In this document: positions 8,655-17,719 of the stretch, in pieces
Numbering within the stretch: the stretch's first letter is position 1
Layout: every line of letters starts with the position of its first letter
DNA from: Metabacillus niabensis
Lineage (GTDB): Bacteria; Bacillota; Bacilli; Bacillales; Bacillaceae
DNA length: 60,912 nt
Reading direction: 5' to 3'
Assembly: GCF_020524345.1 (NCBI RefSeq)
Contig: NZ_JAIVLH010000027.1
Span: 1 to 60,912, forward strand
The notes under the pieces: model-generated
Databases searched by the model: none
The model's input: the letters and a program-made list of their open reading frames with translations, nothing else
What the model was told of the DNA's origin: nothing
Made by a program: the position numbers and the translations under genes

Positions 8655-9488
8655 CTATTCCCCCAAGGATACAATTTGACGATTTGTTATTTCTAATGCC
8701 GATTCTATTCCCTTTTGCAAACTGTTCTTTGTGATTACCTGACTTAGATCTATTCCCAAATTCACAATTGTTTGGGCTATCTCAGGTCTGATACCAACTA
8801 ATAAACACTTTGCTCCAACTAATCTCACAGCTTCAGAAGCTTGAATTATATGATGCGCTACCATTGTGTCAACAACAGGTACACCCGTAATATCGATTAA
8901 TACGACTTCAGCTCGATGTTTAACAACCCCTTGTAGAAGGTTTTCCATAATGCGCTTTGCTCTCTCCGTATCAATTGTACCTACTAGAGGCATCACAGTA
9001 ATATTATCAAAAACAGGAATTAAAGGTGCTGACAATTCCTGAAGGGCTATCTTTTGAAGGGAAACTGTGCGCTCCCACGATGAAGCATAGTGATGAAGAA
9101 CTTCACTATTGGTTGGTGCAATCCATTTATCGAAAGCCCATACTAAGCTCATCTTTTCTTCTTCTGTTTTATCCACAGTCATCATTTCAAACAAGATCCG
9201 ACTCATTTCAGATAAACTAGTTGAAATGAAACGTAGTGACCATCCTAACTGAACGATTTTCTGAGAAAAGTCACTAATCTTACTCAAGACTTCTTCGTCA
9301 TCTGGATTCATAAAAGACTGTAATAATATATTAATATATTCATTGCAAATATTTGTATAGGTTTGGTCTGAGATAACAGATGAAAGCTTTTGATCATCTT
9401 CCTTTTTCATCTTTAATTCCCATTTTTCTATAAGTTCTTCTCTATTACCTTGAATAAACGCCAAAAATGGATTAGAAGCTTGATTCAT
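8655..9488 (-). CDS. rsbRA: RsbR (RsbRA), stressosome sensor co-antagonist
   Basis: 277 residues: an N-terminal non-haem globin-like sensor half and a C-terminal STAS domain with the DITGVPVVDTMVAHH segment that carries a phosphorylatable Thr. First gene of the SigB operon; an AGGAGGAG ribosome site precedes the ATG. A TATAAT-like -10 lies at 9536-9541 but without a convincing -35. Confidence 0.94.
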   Translation of the reverse strand: MNQASNPFLAFIQGNREELIEKWELKMKKEDDQKLSSVISDQTYTNICNEYINILLQSFMNPDDEEVLSKISDFSQKIVQLGWSLRFISTSLSEMSRILFEMMTVDKTEEEKMSLVWAFDKWIAPTNSEVLHHYASSWERTVSLQKIALQELSAPLIPVFDNITVMPLVGTIDTERAKRIMENLLQGVVKHRAEVVLIDITGVPVVDTMVAHHIIQASEAVRLVGAKCLLVGIRPEIAQTIVNLGIDLSQVITKNSLQKGIESALEITNRQIVSLGE

Positions 9489-9581
9489 ATTTCTGATACT
9501 CCTCCTTAAAAATTTACGGTCATGTCATCAATGTCAATTATACAGTTATTAGAAGTTAAAAAAAAGATATACGCTAAGAAC

Positions 9582-9630
9582 AAAAGCGCAAGCGCCTTGA
9601 TCAGCCTCGGGCAAATAAGACGCAAGTGCA
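9582..9630 (+). repeat. Partial copy of a dispersed Bacillus-type intergenic repeat
   Basis: Starts with the same AAAAGCG(G/C)AAGCGCCTTG block as the fuller copies at 10472 and 25335, then diverges. It lies between rsbR and ndoA. Confidence 0.6.
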
Positions 9631-9673
9631 TACATATTGTCGATCTTTATACAGAGAACTTTTCTAATAATAC

Positions 9674-9704
9674 AAAAAAGGATGCTTTAATTGGCACCCT
9701 TTTG
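9674..9704 (-). terminator. Terminator of ndoAI-ndoA
   Basis: Minus-strand stem AAGGGTGC / GCATCCTT followed by TTTTTT, about 40 bp past the ndoA stop. Confidence 0.75.
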
Positions 9705-9740
9705 TTTTCGTTTCGCAGCTCTATTATCTATTAACATACA

Positions 9741-10091
9741 TTAAAAATCGATAAGTCCTAAGCTTATTTGTAAAGCTTCATCAACTTTATCCATCATTTC
9801 ATCATCAAGATGGGTAATTTTGTCAGTCAGTCTTTGTTTATCAATCGTTCGAATCTGTTCAAGAAGGATAACCGAATCCCTTTCAAACCCGTAACGCTTC
9901 GCATCAATCTCAACATGAGTTGGCAATTTTGCTTTTTGAATTTGCGCCGTAATTGCCGCTATAATGACTGTAGGACTAAAGCGGTTTCCAATATCATTTT
10001 GAATAATTAATACTGGACGTACTCCGCCTTGCTCAGAGCCTACAACAGGGGAAAGATCGGCAAAATAAACGTCGCCACGTTTAACAATCAA
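9741..10091 (-). CDS. ndoA: NdoA (EndoA/MazF) mRNA interferase toxin
   Basis: 116 residues with the MazF start [19 protein letters not shown] followed by RPVLIIQND. In B. subtilis this ribosome-independent RNase cuts at a UACAU site. It lies 4 bp downstream of its antitoxin and upstream of the SigB operon, the conserved Bacillus arrangement. Confidence 0.95.
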   Translation of the reverse strand: MIVKRGDVYFADLSPVVGSEQGGVRPVLIIQNDIGNRFSPTVIIAAITAQIQKAKLPTHVEIDAKRYGFERDSVILLEQIRTIDKQRLTDKITHLDDEMMDKVDEALQISLGLIDF

Positions 10092-10095
10092 ATGA

Positions 10096-10377
10096 TTAAC
10101 CCCCGCTTACTAAGCGTTCTACGGTATGGTCAGCCTCAGATTCTGCCAAAAATGCTTCAGATGCAATGTTTAAATTAATCTTTGCCATTTCCATGTATCC
10201 ACGTCGCATAGATTCACGAATCTGACGTTTTTTACGCTCTCTAATATACATTTTTGTCGCTTGATAAATAAGCTCGTTTCTGTTTCCGTTCTCCTGTTTC
10301 ACCAGTCCATCCAATTCCGATACTAATGCTTGAGGTAACTGAATTAAAATTTCTGTTGTTGCGCTGGATTCAGACAC
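10096..10377 (-). CDS. ndoAI: NdoAI (EndoAI) ribbon-helix-helix antitoxin
   Basis: 93 residues beginning [15 protein letters not shown] and ending VERLVSGG, with an N-terminal ribbon-helix-helix DNA-binding region and a conserved C-terminal toxin-binding part ([14 protein letters not shown]). The GTG at 10377 sits 9 nt after GGAGG; the ATG two codons earlier is too close to it, so the GTG is preferred and gives the B. subtilis length. Confidence 0.93.
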   Translation of the reverse strand: MSESSATTEILIQLPQALVSELDGLVKQENGNRNELIYQATKMYIRERKKRQIRESMRRGYMEMAKINLNIASEAFLAESEADHTVERLVSGG

Positions 10378-10471
10378 AAACATACACCTCCACCAAACTT
10401 ACCATCCTATTATATTCATTCCACATTTAATAATAACATTTACTTTACGAGATGCAAAGCATTTTAATAAA

Positions 10472-10634
10472 GAAAAGCGGAAGCGCCTTGGTCAGCCCCG
10501 ACAAGCATAAGGCGATTTGAAATAGAAGGCGTTCGCCTTCAATTTCAAATTGACTTATGACTCGAGGCTGTTATAAACGCGCTTCCTGTCGCTATAACTG
10601 CACTTGCACGCCCCTGTACTCAAGAGCTAGACAA
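10472..10634 (+). repeat. Dispersed intergenic repeat, long copy
   Basis: Begins AGAAAAGCGGAAGCGCCTTG, contains an inverted-repeat core (AAGGCGATTTGAAAT ... ATTTCAAATTG) and ends AGAGCTAGACA. The same ends flank the copies at 25335-25457 and, more diverged, 60671-60790. It fills most of the gap between ndoAI and alr; nothing else is seen there except the alr terminator. Confidence 0.75.
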
Positions 10635-10677
10635 AAAGAAAACTGCAAGTGCTTTGGTCTGCATCCTTGATATTTAT

Positions 10678-10719
10678 ACAAAAGAAGGGTCATGACTACC
10701 CTTAAATGTTTACCCTTCT
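10678..10719 (-). terminator. Terminator of alr
   Basis: Stem GAAGGGT / ACCCTTC with a T-rich tract on the minus strand, about 25 bp past the alr stop. Confidence 0.7.
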
Positions 10720-10743
10720 CTATTATCGTCATGTATATTTTAT

Positions 10744-11943
10744 TTATTCATTATCTTGGAGACATTTCAAAAGTAAGGATTCCTTGGACATATTAGTTAA
10801 AAGAGGATTGCTTTGTTCTGAAATTTGATTGTCTTTCAGATACGTACGAGGAACACGAGTTGAGATCATACAAGGAATCTCATAGTTAATTGTATCAAGT
10901 CGCTTTGCAACCTCATCTATTGAAATTTTTTGTCCCTTTTGCTCACCAATCAGCGTTACTTTAGTACCTACAGGCAGTTCGTAAGGTAGCCTTACCATAC
11001 ACTGATCCATACAAATTCTTCCTACTAGTGACAAACGTTTACCATCGATTAATACTTCTGAGTCTCTTAGTTTTCTTATCCATCCATCAGCATATCCAAT
11101 TGGCAACGTTCCAATCCATTCATCTTGCTGCGTCTCATAAGTGGCACCATAGCTGATCTTTGTTCCATTTGGCACCTTTTTCACATGAACTAATTTCGTT
11201 TGCAAACTAAAAGCTTCTTCCAATGCAAAAGGAAGATTATTTTTCATTTCTACTGAAGGTGATAATCCATACATTGAAATCCCTAGTCTCACTGCATTAT
11301 ATAATTTTGAAGGGAATTTTAGTCCTGTTGCACTATTTGCACAGTGAACAAGTAATTGTTCATGATCAATAACTGATAGAAATTGCTGAAATCTTTCGTA
11401 TTGGGTTAAAAAATATGATGGTTCATCCTCGTCAGCTGTTGCAAAATGCGTGAAGATCCCTGTAACTTGAAAGGATGGTGAAGAATCAACGAACTCAACT
11501 ATTTCCTTCAACTCATGCTCTTCCCTTACCCCCAAGCGTCCCATACCTGTATCAACCTTAATATGAAGATGGATCTCCTGAGACTCACAATTCTCACTTG
11601 CTTCTTTAAGCCATTCAATCGAATAGCACGTAAGAATAAGATTAAACTTACCAGCAATTTCAATATCAGCAGCACGAATTGCCCCCAACACCAATATTGG
11701 AGCTTTAATCCCTTGTTGCCTTAAGGATATTGCTTCATCTATAAACGCAACAGCCAGCATGGATGCACCAGCATGAAGTGCTGATTCAGCTACTTGCTTT
11801 GCCCCATGTCCATAACCGTTTGCTTTGACAACGGCAATTAGTTTTACTTTTTCACCTATATGTTTTTTCATCTTTCTAACATTATGTTCAATTGCATCCA
11901 GATTTACTTCTACCCATGTATCACGATAAAAACCCACTTGCAT
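10744..11943 (-). CDS. alr: Alanine racemase
   Basis: 399 residues. The PLP-lysine motif VVKANGYGHG is near residue 40 and the second catalytic region ISYGATY near residue 265. The enzyme interconverts L- and D-alanine for peptidoglycan; D-Ala-D-Ala ligase (ddl) and murF lie about 10 kb away. It lies upstream of ndoAI-ndoA as in B. subtilis but is separated from it by a repeat element, so it probably ends at its own terminator. Confidence 0.96.
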   Translation of the reverse strand: MQVGFYRDTWVEVNLDAIEHNVRKMKKHIGEKVKLIAVVKANGYGHGAKQVAESALHAGASMLAVAFIDEAISLRQQGIKAPILVLGAIRAADIEIAGKFNLILTCYSIEWLKEASENCESQEIHLHIKVDTGMGRLGVREEHELKEIVEFVDSSPSFQVTGIFTHFATADEDEPSYFLTQYERFQQFLSVIDHEQLLVHCANSATGLKFPSKLYNAVRLGISMYGLSPSVEMKNNLPFALEEAFSLQTKLVHVKKVPNGTKISYGATYETQQDEWIGTLPIGYADGWIRKLRDSEVLIDGKRLSLVGRICMDQCMVRLPYELPVGTKVTLIGEQKGQKISIDEVAKRLDTINYEIPCMISTRVPRTYLKDNQISEQSNPLLTNMSKESLLLKCLQDNE

Positions 11944-12082
11944 AACTCCACTTCCTCATCTTATCTTCTAAGAATGATTATCCCGATTAAGAGACAGTAA
12001 TGTCAAATAATGATGAGAAAAATTTGAGGAAATTGGGTAAAAATGTCCATGTGGTAAAATGTGAGGGAGATAGATTGAAGAG

Positions 12083-12113
12083 AAAAATCGGGTGGATGAC
12101 CACCCGATTTTTT
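12083..12113 (-). terminator. Terminator of the ydcC-like lipoprotein gene
   Basis: Near-perfect stem AAATCGGGTGG / CCACCCGATTT with T tail on the minus strand, overlapping the stop codon. Confidence 0.88.
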
Positions 12114-13131
12114 ACTTAGCTGTTTGACCTTGGACAGATTGGGCAACCATTAACATTTCTTCTTCCGTTAAATCTTCTGAGGCTAGCATATAATCTACTC
12201 CATCATGTGACCATGTTAAAGAATTCTCTGACATCGCCCCGATTGTAAAGCCTAAATCAGCAGGGTAACCATCAACATATGTTGATGCTGAAGCTGATGC
12301 CGGTGTCGCAATCTCTGCAGTCTCTTGAATTAACGTGAATGATTTTTCTCCACCAAAGCTTAAGATCACTCGTTTACCATTATCAGTTTCGACTTCCGTT
12401 TCCTCCAGAAGCTTAACACCGTTTGGTTGCTCTAAAGGATACTTTACAGCAAATGGCTCACGGTCACCTGTTGCCATTGTCGGAACTTCAATTTGAGCAC
12501 TCGACATATTTTTTTCTACATCAAATGAGTTGTCATCAAATGATGCATTGAATTCAAAGCTTGAAAATTCAACAACAACTAATGGGTTTCTGTCAGTATC
12601 CATAACTTTCACCATTGTTGGCGCTAAATCTTTTTTGTTGAACGTAATTTCTTGTGCTGGTAGCATTTTATTATTTTGGTAATTTGTTTTTGTTTCAAAT
12701 ACATATTTGTCCTCAGCAGCACTAAATTTCGCTTCTGTGTCCTTTAAAATATCACTAACTAATGATTCAAAGAGATATGCTTGACTGCTGTTTTGTGGCC
12801 AATCGCTTTGGAATCGGAAACTCTTATTAAGTGCTGGAGTTAACACGAACACACCTTCATCATTACGCAAGATCATCTGACTTTGATCTTTTTGGGAATT
12901 TTTCAGATTTACTCGGTAGTATGTTGGTCCTTTATGCCAAATTTCAATTTCATACTCCTGTGGTTCACTTCCAGTTTGAAGTGTCATTTTTCCTTTTGCT
13001 TTGTAACCTGACATTTCTTCAATCTTCTTTTCCAATGCTTGGACAACATCAGCCTGTGATTTCTCCCCACATCCCGCTAGAACTAGTACTGTTAAAAGCC
13101 CTACTAAAAATAACACCAAGCTTTTTTTCAA
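12112..13131 (-). CDS. Outer-membrane-lipoprotein-carrier-like lipoprotein (YdcC type)
   Basis: About 339 residues. A lipoprotein signal peptide (KKLKKSLVLF...LVLAGC) is clear and the mature part begins CGEKSQADVVQ; the remainder resembles the LolA/LolB-like fold of Bacillus YdcC. Function unknown. The open frame starts at 13191, but TTG at 13131 gives the signal peptide directly and has AAAGGGG about 9 nt upstream. Its position between alr and acpS is the Bacillus order. Confidence 0.85.
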   Translation of the reverse strand: MKKSLVLFLVGLLTVLVLAGCGEKSQADVVQALEKKIEEMSGYKAKGKMTLQTGSEPQEYEIEIWHKGPTYYRVNLKNSQKDQSQMILRNDEGVFVLTPALNKSFRFQSDWPQNSSQAYLFESLVSDILKDTEAKFSAAEDKYVFETKTNYQNNKMLPAQEITFNKKDLAPTMVKVMDTDRNPLVVVEFSSFEFNASFDDNSFDVEKNMSSAQIEVPTMATGDREPFAVKYPLEQPNGVKLLEETEVETDNGKRVILSFGGEKSFTLIQETAEIATPASASASTYVDGYPADLGFTIGAMSENSLTWSHDGVDYMLASEDLTEEEMLMVAQSVQGQTAK

Positions 13132-13329
13132 CTTTTTCAACCCCTTTGCCTCATATAACGTTATACAGGAAGGACGTTCACTAGACCTCATCCCATAACT
13201 CTCATGTTTATTTACAGATGATATCTATGAAAACAACTTGTCTTCCCTATCGCATTACCCAATATATGAGACAACACTATCGAATATGCAGACTAGCCAG
13301 GAAAAAGAAAAAAAGAAGTAAGGACTACC

Positions 13330-13695
13330 TTACCTCTCTTGTAAAATAACTTGAGCAGCTGCATATTGGCGCGTATGTGTAATTGAAACAAAAATACTTG
13401 CGTTTCCCGGTGTTTCTTTTAATATATTGATGTAAGGTTTTCCTTTTTCATCATTATTAACCTCGATATCTTGAAATCCTATTTCCTCACCTATTCCTGT
13501 TCCCAATGCTTTTGAATAAGCCTCTTTGACAGCAAACCGCCCTGCTAAAAATTCAACCTTTCTTTCTTTCGAAAGTGTTGCGAACTTCTCAATTTCGTTT
13601 ATCGTTAATATCCGCTTTATAAAGCCCGGTTGGCGCTCTACAATTCTTCTAATGCGGTCAAGTTCAATTATATCCAAGCCGATTCCTGTTATCAT
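13330..13695 (-). CDS. acpS: Holo-[acyl-carrier-protein] synthase
   Basis: 121 residues starting MITGIGLDIIELDRI with the Mg-binding GIGLDIIE and the FAVKEAYSKALGTGIG motif. It transfers 4'-phosphopantetheine from CoA to apo-ACP. A longer frame begins at 13752, but family length and the conserved N-terminus fix the ATG at 13695 with GGAAGGTG upstream. Confidence 0.95.
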   Translation of the reverse strand: MITGIGLDIIELDRIRRIVERQPGFIKRILTINEIEKFATLSKERKVEFLAGRFAVKEAYSKALGTGIGEEIGFQDIEVNNDEKGKPYINILKETPGNASIFVSITHTRQYAAAQVILQER

Positions 13696-13841
13696 ATGTA
13701 TAACAACACCTTCCAAACCTATTAATAGTACTAATTGCCATATCTTGTACATATTCGTGTTAGTATAAAACTAATATTACATGTTTTAAAAAAAGCTATC
13801 TGCCTGCCAGCTTTAAAATAAATAACTGCAAGGAGGACACG

Positions 13842-14564
13842 ATGTTTACTAGATCTGAAAACTTTCGTACGTTTCTTCAATTATACCCTGTTGTATCGGT
13901 TCTTGTTTGTATTCACATCTTATTTTGGTTACTACTTCAGATACCTATACCTCAACTCAAGATCTTATTAGGTTTATTAGAGGGATATAATGCCGGGATA
14001 GCAAACGGAGAGTATTGGAGACTTATTACACCCATCTTTCTGCATATTGGATTTGCTCATTTGTTTTTTAATTCCATATCTCTTATCTTATTTGCGCCAG
14101 CTTTAGAGAGAATGCTGGGAAAAGCAAAATTCATTTTGATCTATATTGTCTCTGGAATGGTTGCCAATATAGCAACGTATATAATTGAACCGCTTCAATA
14201 TTCTCATTTAGGGGCCTCTGGTGCTATTTTTGGCATTTTAGGTGTATATCTATTTATTATTGTTTATAGAAAAGGGCTCATTGATCAAGCAAATTCGCAA
14301 ATGATCATCAGCATCTTAGTCATCGGTCTTGTTATGACTTTTTTCAATTCAAATATTAATGTTGTTGCACATATATTTGGAATGATTGGAGGATTTATAT
14401 TTGCTCCCTTTGTTATCAGGAAAAGAGCTCAATTTTCACACCAATCCTTTTACAACCCAAACTACAGTCGAACTAAATTCAGCCTTAACTTCAGCCCTAA
14501 GCATATCATTTGGATTTTGTTTAGTATCCTTATTTTTTTAGGCTTAATCTTTAGGCTTTCGTAG
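13842..14564 (+). CDS. Rhomboid family intramembrane serine protease (YdcA type)
   Basis: 240 residues, about six hydrophobic segments. The rhomboid catalytic motif GASGAIFG and the partner His in VVAHIFGMIGG are present, as is HIGFAHLFFN in the preceding loop. It probably cuts membrane proteins; substrate unknown. It has a tail of about 40 residues compared with the shorter YdcA I remember. It is one of the few plus-strand genes and is convergent with ydbT. Confidence 0.88.
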   Translation: MFTRSENFRTFLQLYPVVSVLVCIHILFWLLLQIPIPQLKILLGLLEGYNAGIANGEYWRLITPIFLHIGFAHLFFNSISLILFAPALERMLGKAKFILIYIVSGMVANIATYIIEPLQYSHLGASGAIFGILGVYLFIIVYRKGLIDQANSQMIISILVIGLVMTFFNSNINVVAHIFGMIGGFIFAPFVIRKRAQFSHQSFYNPNYSRTKFSLNFSPKHIIWILFSILIFLGLIFRLS

Positions 14565-14596
14565 AAACAGACACAGCCAATTGCTGTGTCTGTTTC
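14564..14596. terminator. Bidirectional terminator between the rhomboid gene and ydbT
   Basis: Perfect 14-bp stem GAAACAGACACAGC / GCTGTGTCTGTTTC with a 5-nt loop between convergent genes. Confidence 0.92.
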
Positions 14597-14606
14597 TTTA
14601 ATTAAC

Positions 14607-16049
14607 CTATTTACTTTTTTCATAAGAATACCAGTTTATGATCTTTTCTACATCCTGTTGATCAAGATCTTTAACTGTAAAATTGCGTCCCAGCAGTCCT
14701 GACTTTATTGTGCACTCAAAGGTTTCCAAGGAGGCCCTTTTTTGAAAATACGTTGTTTTGCTCTTAATAGACTGTAGTCGATTACGATTAACAAGCACAT
14801 GCGTTTTGGATATGATACGGAATACAATATTTAATTGATCTCCGTGATAATTCCATCCTGCATCCTTATAGGAAGCATATCCCCACCAAGCAGCAACAGG
14901 TAAAAGAATGATGGATACATAGCCCCAAGGTTGAAGAAAATATGCTGCCGGTATCATGACGATAAGAGCGGGTATTGTCTTTCGGAAACAATAGCGGATC
15001 ATTGATCTCTTTGGTAATCGATGCAAGTCTCTTTGTTGTTTAAAATCAGGTAGAAACTCTAATAAAAGCTGTTCAACGTTTTTCTTTGATACAACAGGGA
15101 ATAAAATGGTAGAAAGACCTTCGTCACCTGAATTTCCTCCTGCACTTTCAATATAAATTGTGGTGTATCCTAAGAGCTGTCTTAGAGGATTTTGAACAAT
15201 TTGGACTGCTTGAATACGCTTTGTTGGAATGGTAATTTGTCGTTTCTCAAAAATCCCTCTTGAGATTTTTAATTCTTCTTCACCTTTCATGACAGTAAAA
15301 TAAGCATACTTTAAGACTACACCTATGATACTAAGTATCCATGCGATAAAAAAAGCAATAAAAATTAAAATGGCATAGAGGGTAATGCTAGCATTTGTTA
15401 GAAAGTCGAAACGATCGATAATCTGATCATACGGAATAAATTCATCAAATTGAGATACGAAGGCAGCTACTGCTGAGATTATGACGCCGATTCCACTGGA
15501 AGTACTAGCAGCAACTAATAAATCTTTGGTAGTCATTTTATAGGTTGGCTGATCAAGTAGGACTTCTCCTTGTTCATCCTCACAAATTGATAACTTCGAT
15601 AGCTGCTTATAGTTGGATATTTCTTCCTGAATTCGATCTGCTTCTTGTTTTTTAATAGCAGTTAAACTCACTTCAGCTTCCATTCCGCTTCCGGCTGTTT
15701 CAATTTGCAACTTCACCAAGCGGAAAATTTGCTGAATAACTCCTGCGCTTATATTAATGGTTTGAATTCTCTCAATTGGAATATATCTTTTTTTCTTAAC
15801 GAATATTCCATGTTCAATCCTTAATTCTCCATCTTCAATGATATAGGTGAATTTCCACCATTCTAAAATACTGGTCACCACAACGAATAAAACCAGAAGA
15901 CATCCTCCAATAATGATATATAAATTGAAGGATTCATTACTACTAACGAAAAAGAAGATAATTGCAGGTATAATGTATGATTTTATCGTGTTGGCAAAGC
16001 TTAAAATCATTCCTACAGGATGAATTCTCTTCGGCTCAAACATCATCAT
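14607..16049 (-). CDS. bPH2 (YdbT-type) multi-pass membrane protein
   Basis: 480 residues with paired hydrophobic segments alternating with bacterial PH (DUF304) domains, seen as repeated I-PT/E-RIQ-I-I/VQ blocks (YIPIERIQTINIS; TIPTKRIQAVQIV). B. subtilis YdbS-YdbT are implicated in resistance to certain antimicrobial compounds. It overlaps the end of ydbS by 14 bp. Confidence 0.85.
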   Translation of the reverse strand: MMMFEPKRIHPVGMILSFANTIKSYIIPAIIFFFVSSNESFNLYIIIGGCLLVLFVVVTSILEWWKFTYIIEDGELRIEHGIFVKKKRYIPIERIQTINISAGVIQQIFRLVKLQIETAGSGMEAEVSLTAIKKQEADRIQEEISNYKQLSKLSICEDEQGEVLLDQPTYKMTTKDLLVAASTSSGIGVIISAVAAFVSQFDEFIPYDQIIDRFDFLTNASITLYAILIFIAFFIAWILSIIGVVLKYAYFTVMKGEEELKISRGIFEKRQITIPTKRIQAVQIVQNPLRQLLGYTTIYIESAGGNSGDEGLSTILFPVVSKKNVEQLLLEFLPDFKQQRDLHRLPKRSMIRYCFRKTIPALIVMIPAAYFLQPWGYVSIILLPVAAWWGYASYKDAGWNYHGDQLNIVFRIISKTHVLVNRNRLQSIKSKTTYFQKRASLETFECTIKSGLLGRNFTVKDLDQQDVEKIINWYSYEKSK

Positions 16050-16515
16050 CTGTCACCCTTGCTAACCTTGAGATATGATCTCTTAGCTGATCTGCCTCAG
16101 CAAGATCAAGTGCAGGTATTTCATGCTTTGTAGCAGCTGTTGAGATTTCAATTGACGCTAATTTATACTTTCTAAGAAGCGGCCCTTGGTGGGTATCTAC
16201 ATGCTGAACCCTTACCATTGGTATTAACACCCTCTTAATAATAAAGAGGCCAAATTGCAAATCAATTTCATGCTCATGAACTTCATATCTCCATACTCGA
16301 TGTCTGACCTTTGGGACTATAAATACACTAATAATTGAGTAAATCACCCATATCCCTGCTGCACCAACAGTATACCAGTACGACAGCTCAAGAAAATAGG
16401 CACCTATCCCCAGACCAATCAAGATTAAAAATGATAGTCCGGCACTTATCAAAGCACTAAATCTCCACACAGTTAGCGCCCTTAGACTAATCTGATTTTG
16501 CGGTTGTTTCCTCAA
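16036..16515 (-). CDS. bPH2 (YdbS-type) membrane protein
   Basis: 159 residues: two N-terminal membrane segments and a PH-like domain with LIPMVRVQHVDTHQGPL, the same motif family as in YdbT. TTG start with AAGGAGAG upstream. Translationally coupled to ydbT. Confidence 0.85.
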   Translation of the reverse strand: MRKQPQNQISLRALTVWRFSALISAGLSFLILIGLGIGAYFLELSYWYTVGAAGIWVIYSIISVFIVPKVRHRVWRYEVHEHEIDLQFGLFIIKRVLIPMVRVQHVDTHQGPLLRKYKLASIEISTAATKHEIPALDLAEADQLRDHISRLARVTDDDV

Positions 16516-16641
16516 CCTACTCTCTCCTTCACCTTCAAAACTTGAATTTTAACTATTTTTCTCATGCTTTTTGATAACAGAAAAAAAGAAAATTATCCCA
16601 TTTTATTATAGCACAGTAAGCTTGTATTCTTCAGAGGGGAT

Positions 16642-17607
16642 TTAATGTATTTTAAAAGATGACTGATCGATCCATTCAATGCTTTTTTCCGATTGTAAAT
16701 CTGTTACCAATTGAAATAAAGCATTATCTTTTTGTTTCGCTTCGATCATACAGTCAATTTGCTGAACACTTCCCTTTACAACATGTAGGAACTTCATAAA
16801 CATATTTGGATCTATATAATCAGCATGAGCTCTAAAATCTTTTTCATTTTTTGGACTTGAAATATGCATTTTAACCGGTAATGGTGATGCCTGCCAAGTA
16901 CCAATAACTCTCTCCCACTGCTGCTCCCATTCCGGATCTTCATGGAAGGCTAAATGATGATGATAATCAAACACTTGAGGCACTCCAAGCTTTTCACATA
17001 AATAAAGGGCATCTTGTAAATGAAACGTTGTATCATCATTTTCAAAAAGAAGCATTCTTTGTATGGTAGCAGGAATGATCCCCCAGTTATGAATAAACTG
17101 TTCTAACGCTTTTATTTTATCGTCATAAGCTCCACCAATATGAATAACACACCGGTGTTCAGGGTTCACCCCTATGCCCTTTAGAAGCATTTCATGCATA
17201 TGTAATGTTTTGACAGACATTTTCATAATTTCCGGTTTCGTTGAATTCAAGACAACAAAATGATCCGGATGAAACCCAACTCGCATAGGGTGTTGAACAA
17301 TAAACTCCGCTATTTCTTTTAGTGGTCCGTTAAGGTTTCTCATGTACTTCCAGTCACTCAGTTCTTCATGATTAGCGAGAGGAATTAGTTTTGAGCTAAA
17401 CCGAAAAAAGTGAATGTCATGAGCAATATTATGCTTTAATAACCGCAGACAATTTGAGAGATTTGACATTGCAATTTTTTCAAGTTTCTTAATAGCAGCT
17501 TCTCTGTCTTTAATTTTTTGAAATTGGGCAAATGTCATCGTCTGAGAGGGAGAGCAATTTTGCAAATTCATACTCATTGCTACATAGCCTAATTGGATAA
17601 TGGTCAT
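16642..17607 (-). CDS. uvsE: UV damage endonuclease UvsE/UvdE
   Basis: 321 residues with TIM-barrel UvdE features: LGYVAMSMNLQNCSP at the N-terminus, FRFSSKLIPLA, RVGFHPDHFVVL, HIGGAYDDK, LFENDD and FDYHHHLAFHED. The enzyme nicks 5' of UV photoproducts. ATG preceded by GAGGTG. Single-gene unit upstream of no other minus-strand partner; 17608-17671 holds only spacer. Confidence 0.92.
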   Translation of the reverse strand: MTIIQLGYVAMSMNLQNCSPSQTMTFAQFQKIKDREAAIKKLEKIAMSNLSNCLRLLKHNIAHDIHFFRFSSKLIPLANHEELSDWKYMRNLNGPLKEIAEFIVQHPMRVGFHPDHFVVLNSTKPEIMKMSVKTLHMHEMLLKGIGVNPEHRCVIHIGGAYDDKIKALEQFIHNWGIIPATIQRMLLFENDDTTFHLQDALYLCEKLGVPQVFDYHHHLAFHEDPEWEQQWERVIGTWQASPLPVKMHISSPKNEKDFRAHADYIDPNMFMKFLHVVKGSVQQIDCMIEAKQKDNALFQLVTDLQSEKSIEWIDQSSFKIH

Positions 17608-17671
17608 GTTACATTACACCTCTTTAATCCATTTTCCCTTAGCTTCCCCAACTATTAGTTCATATAAAATT

Positions 17672-17710
17672 AAAAAAAGAAGACCGAATCTTAATCACGA
17701 TTCAGTCTTC
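17672..17710 (-). terminator. Terminator of cshA
   Basis: Stem GAAGACTGAATC / GATTCGGTCTTC (one wobble) then TTTTTTT on the minus strand. Confidence 0.9.
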
Positions 17711-17719
17711 CTAAACTTA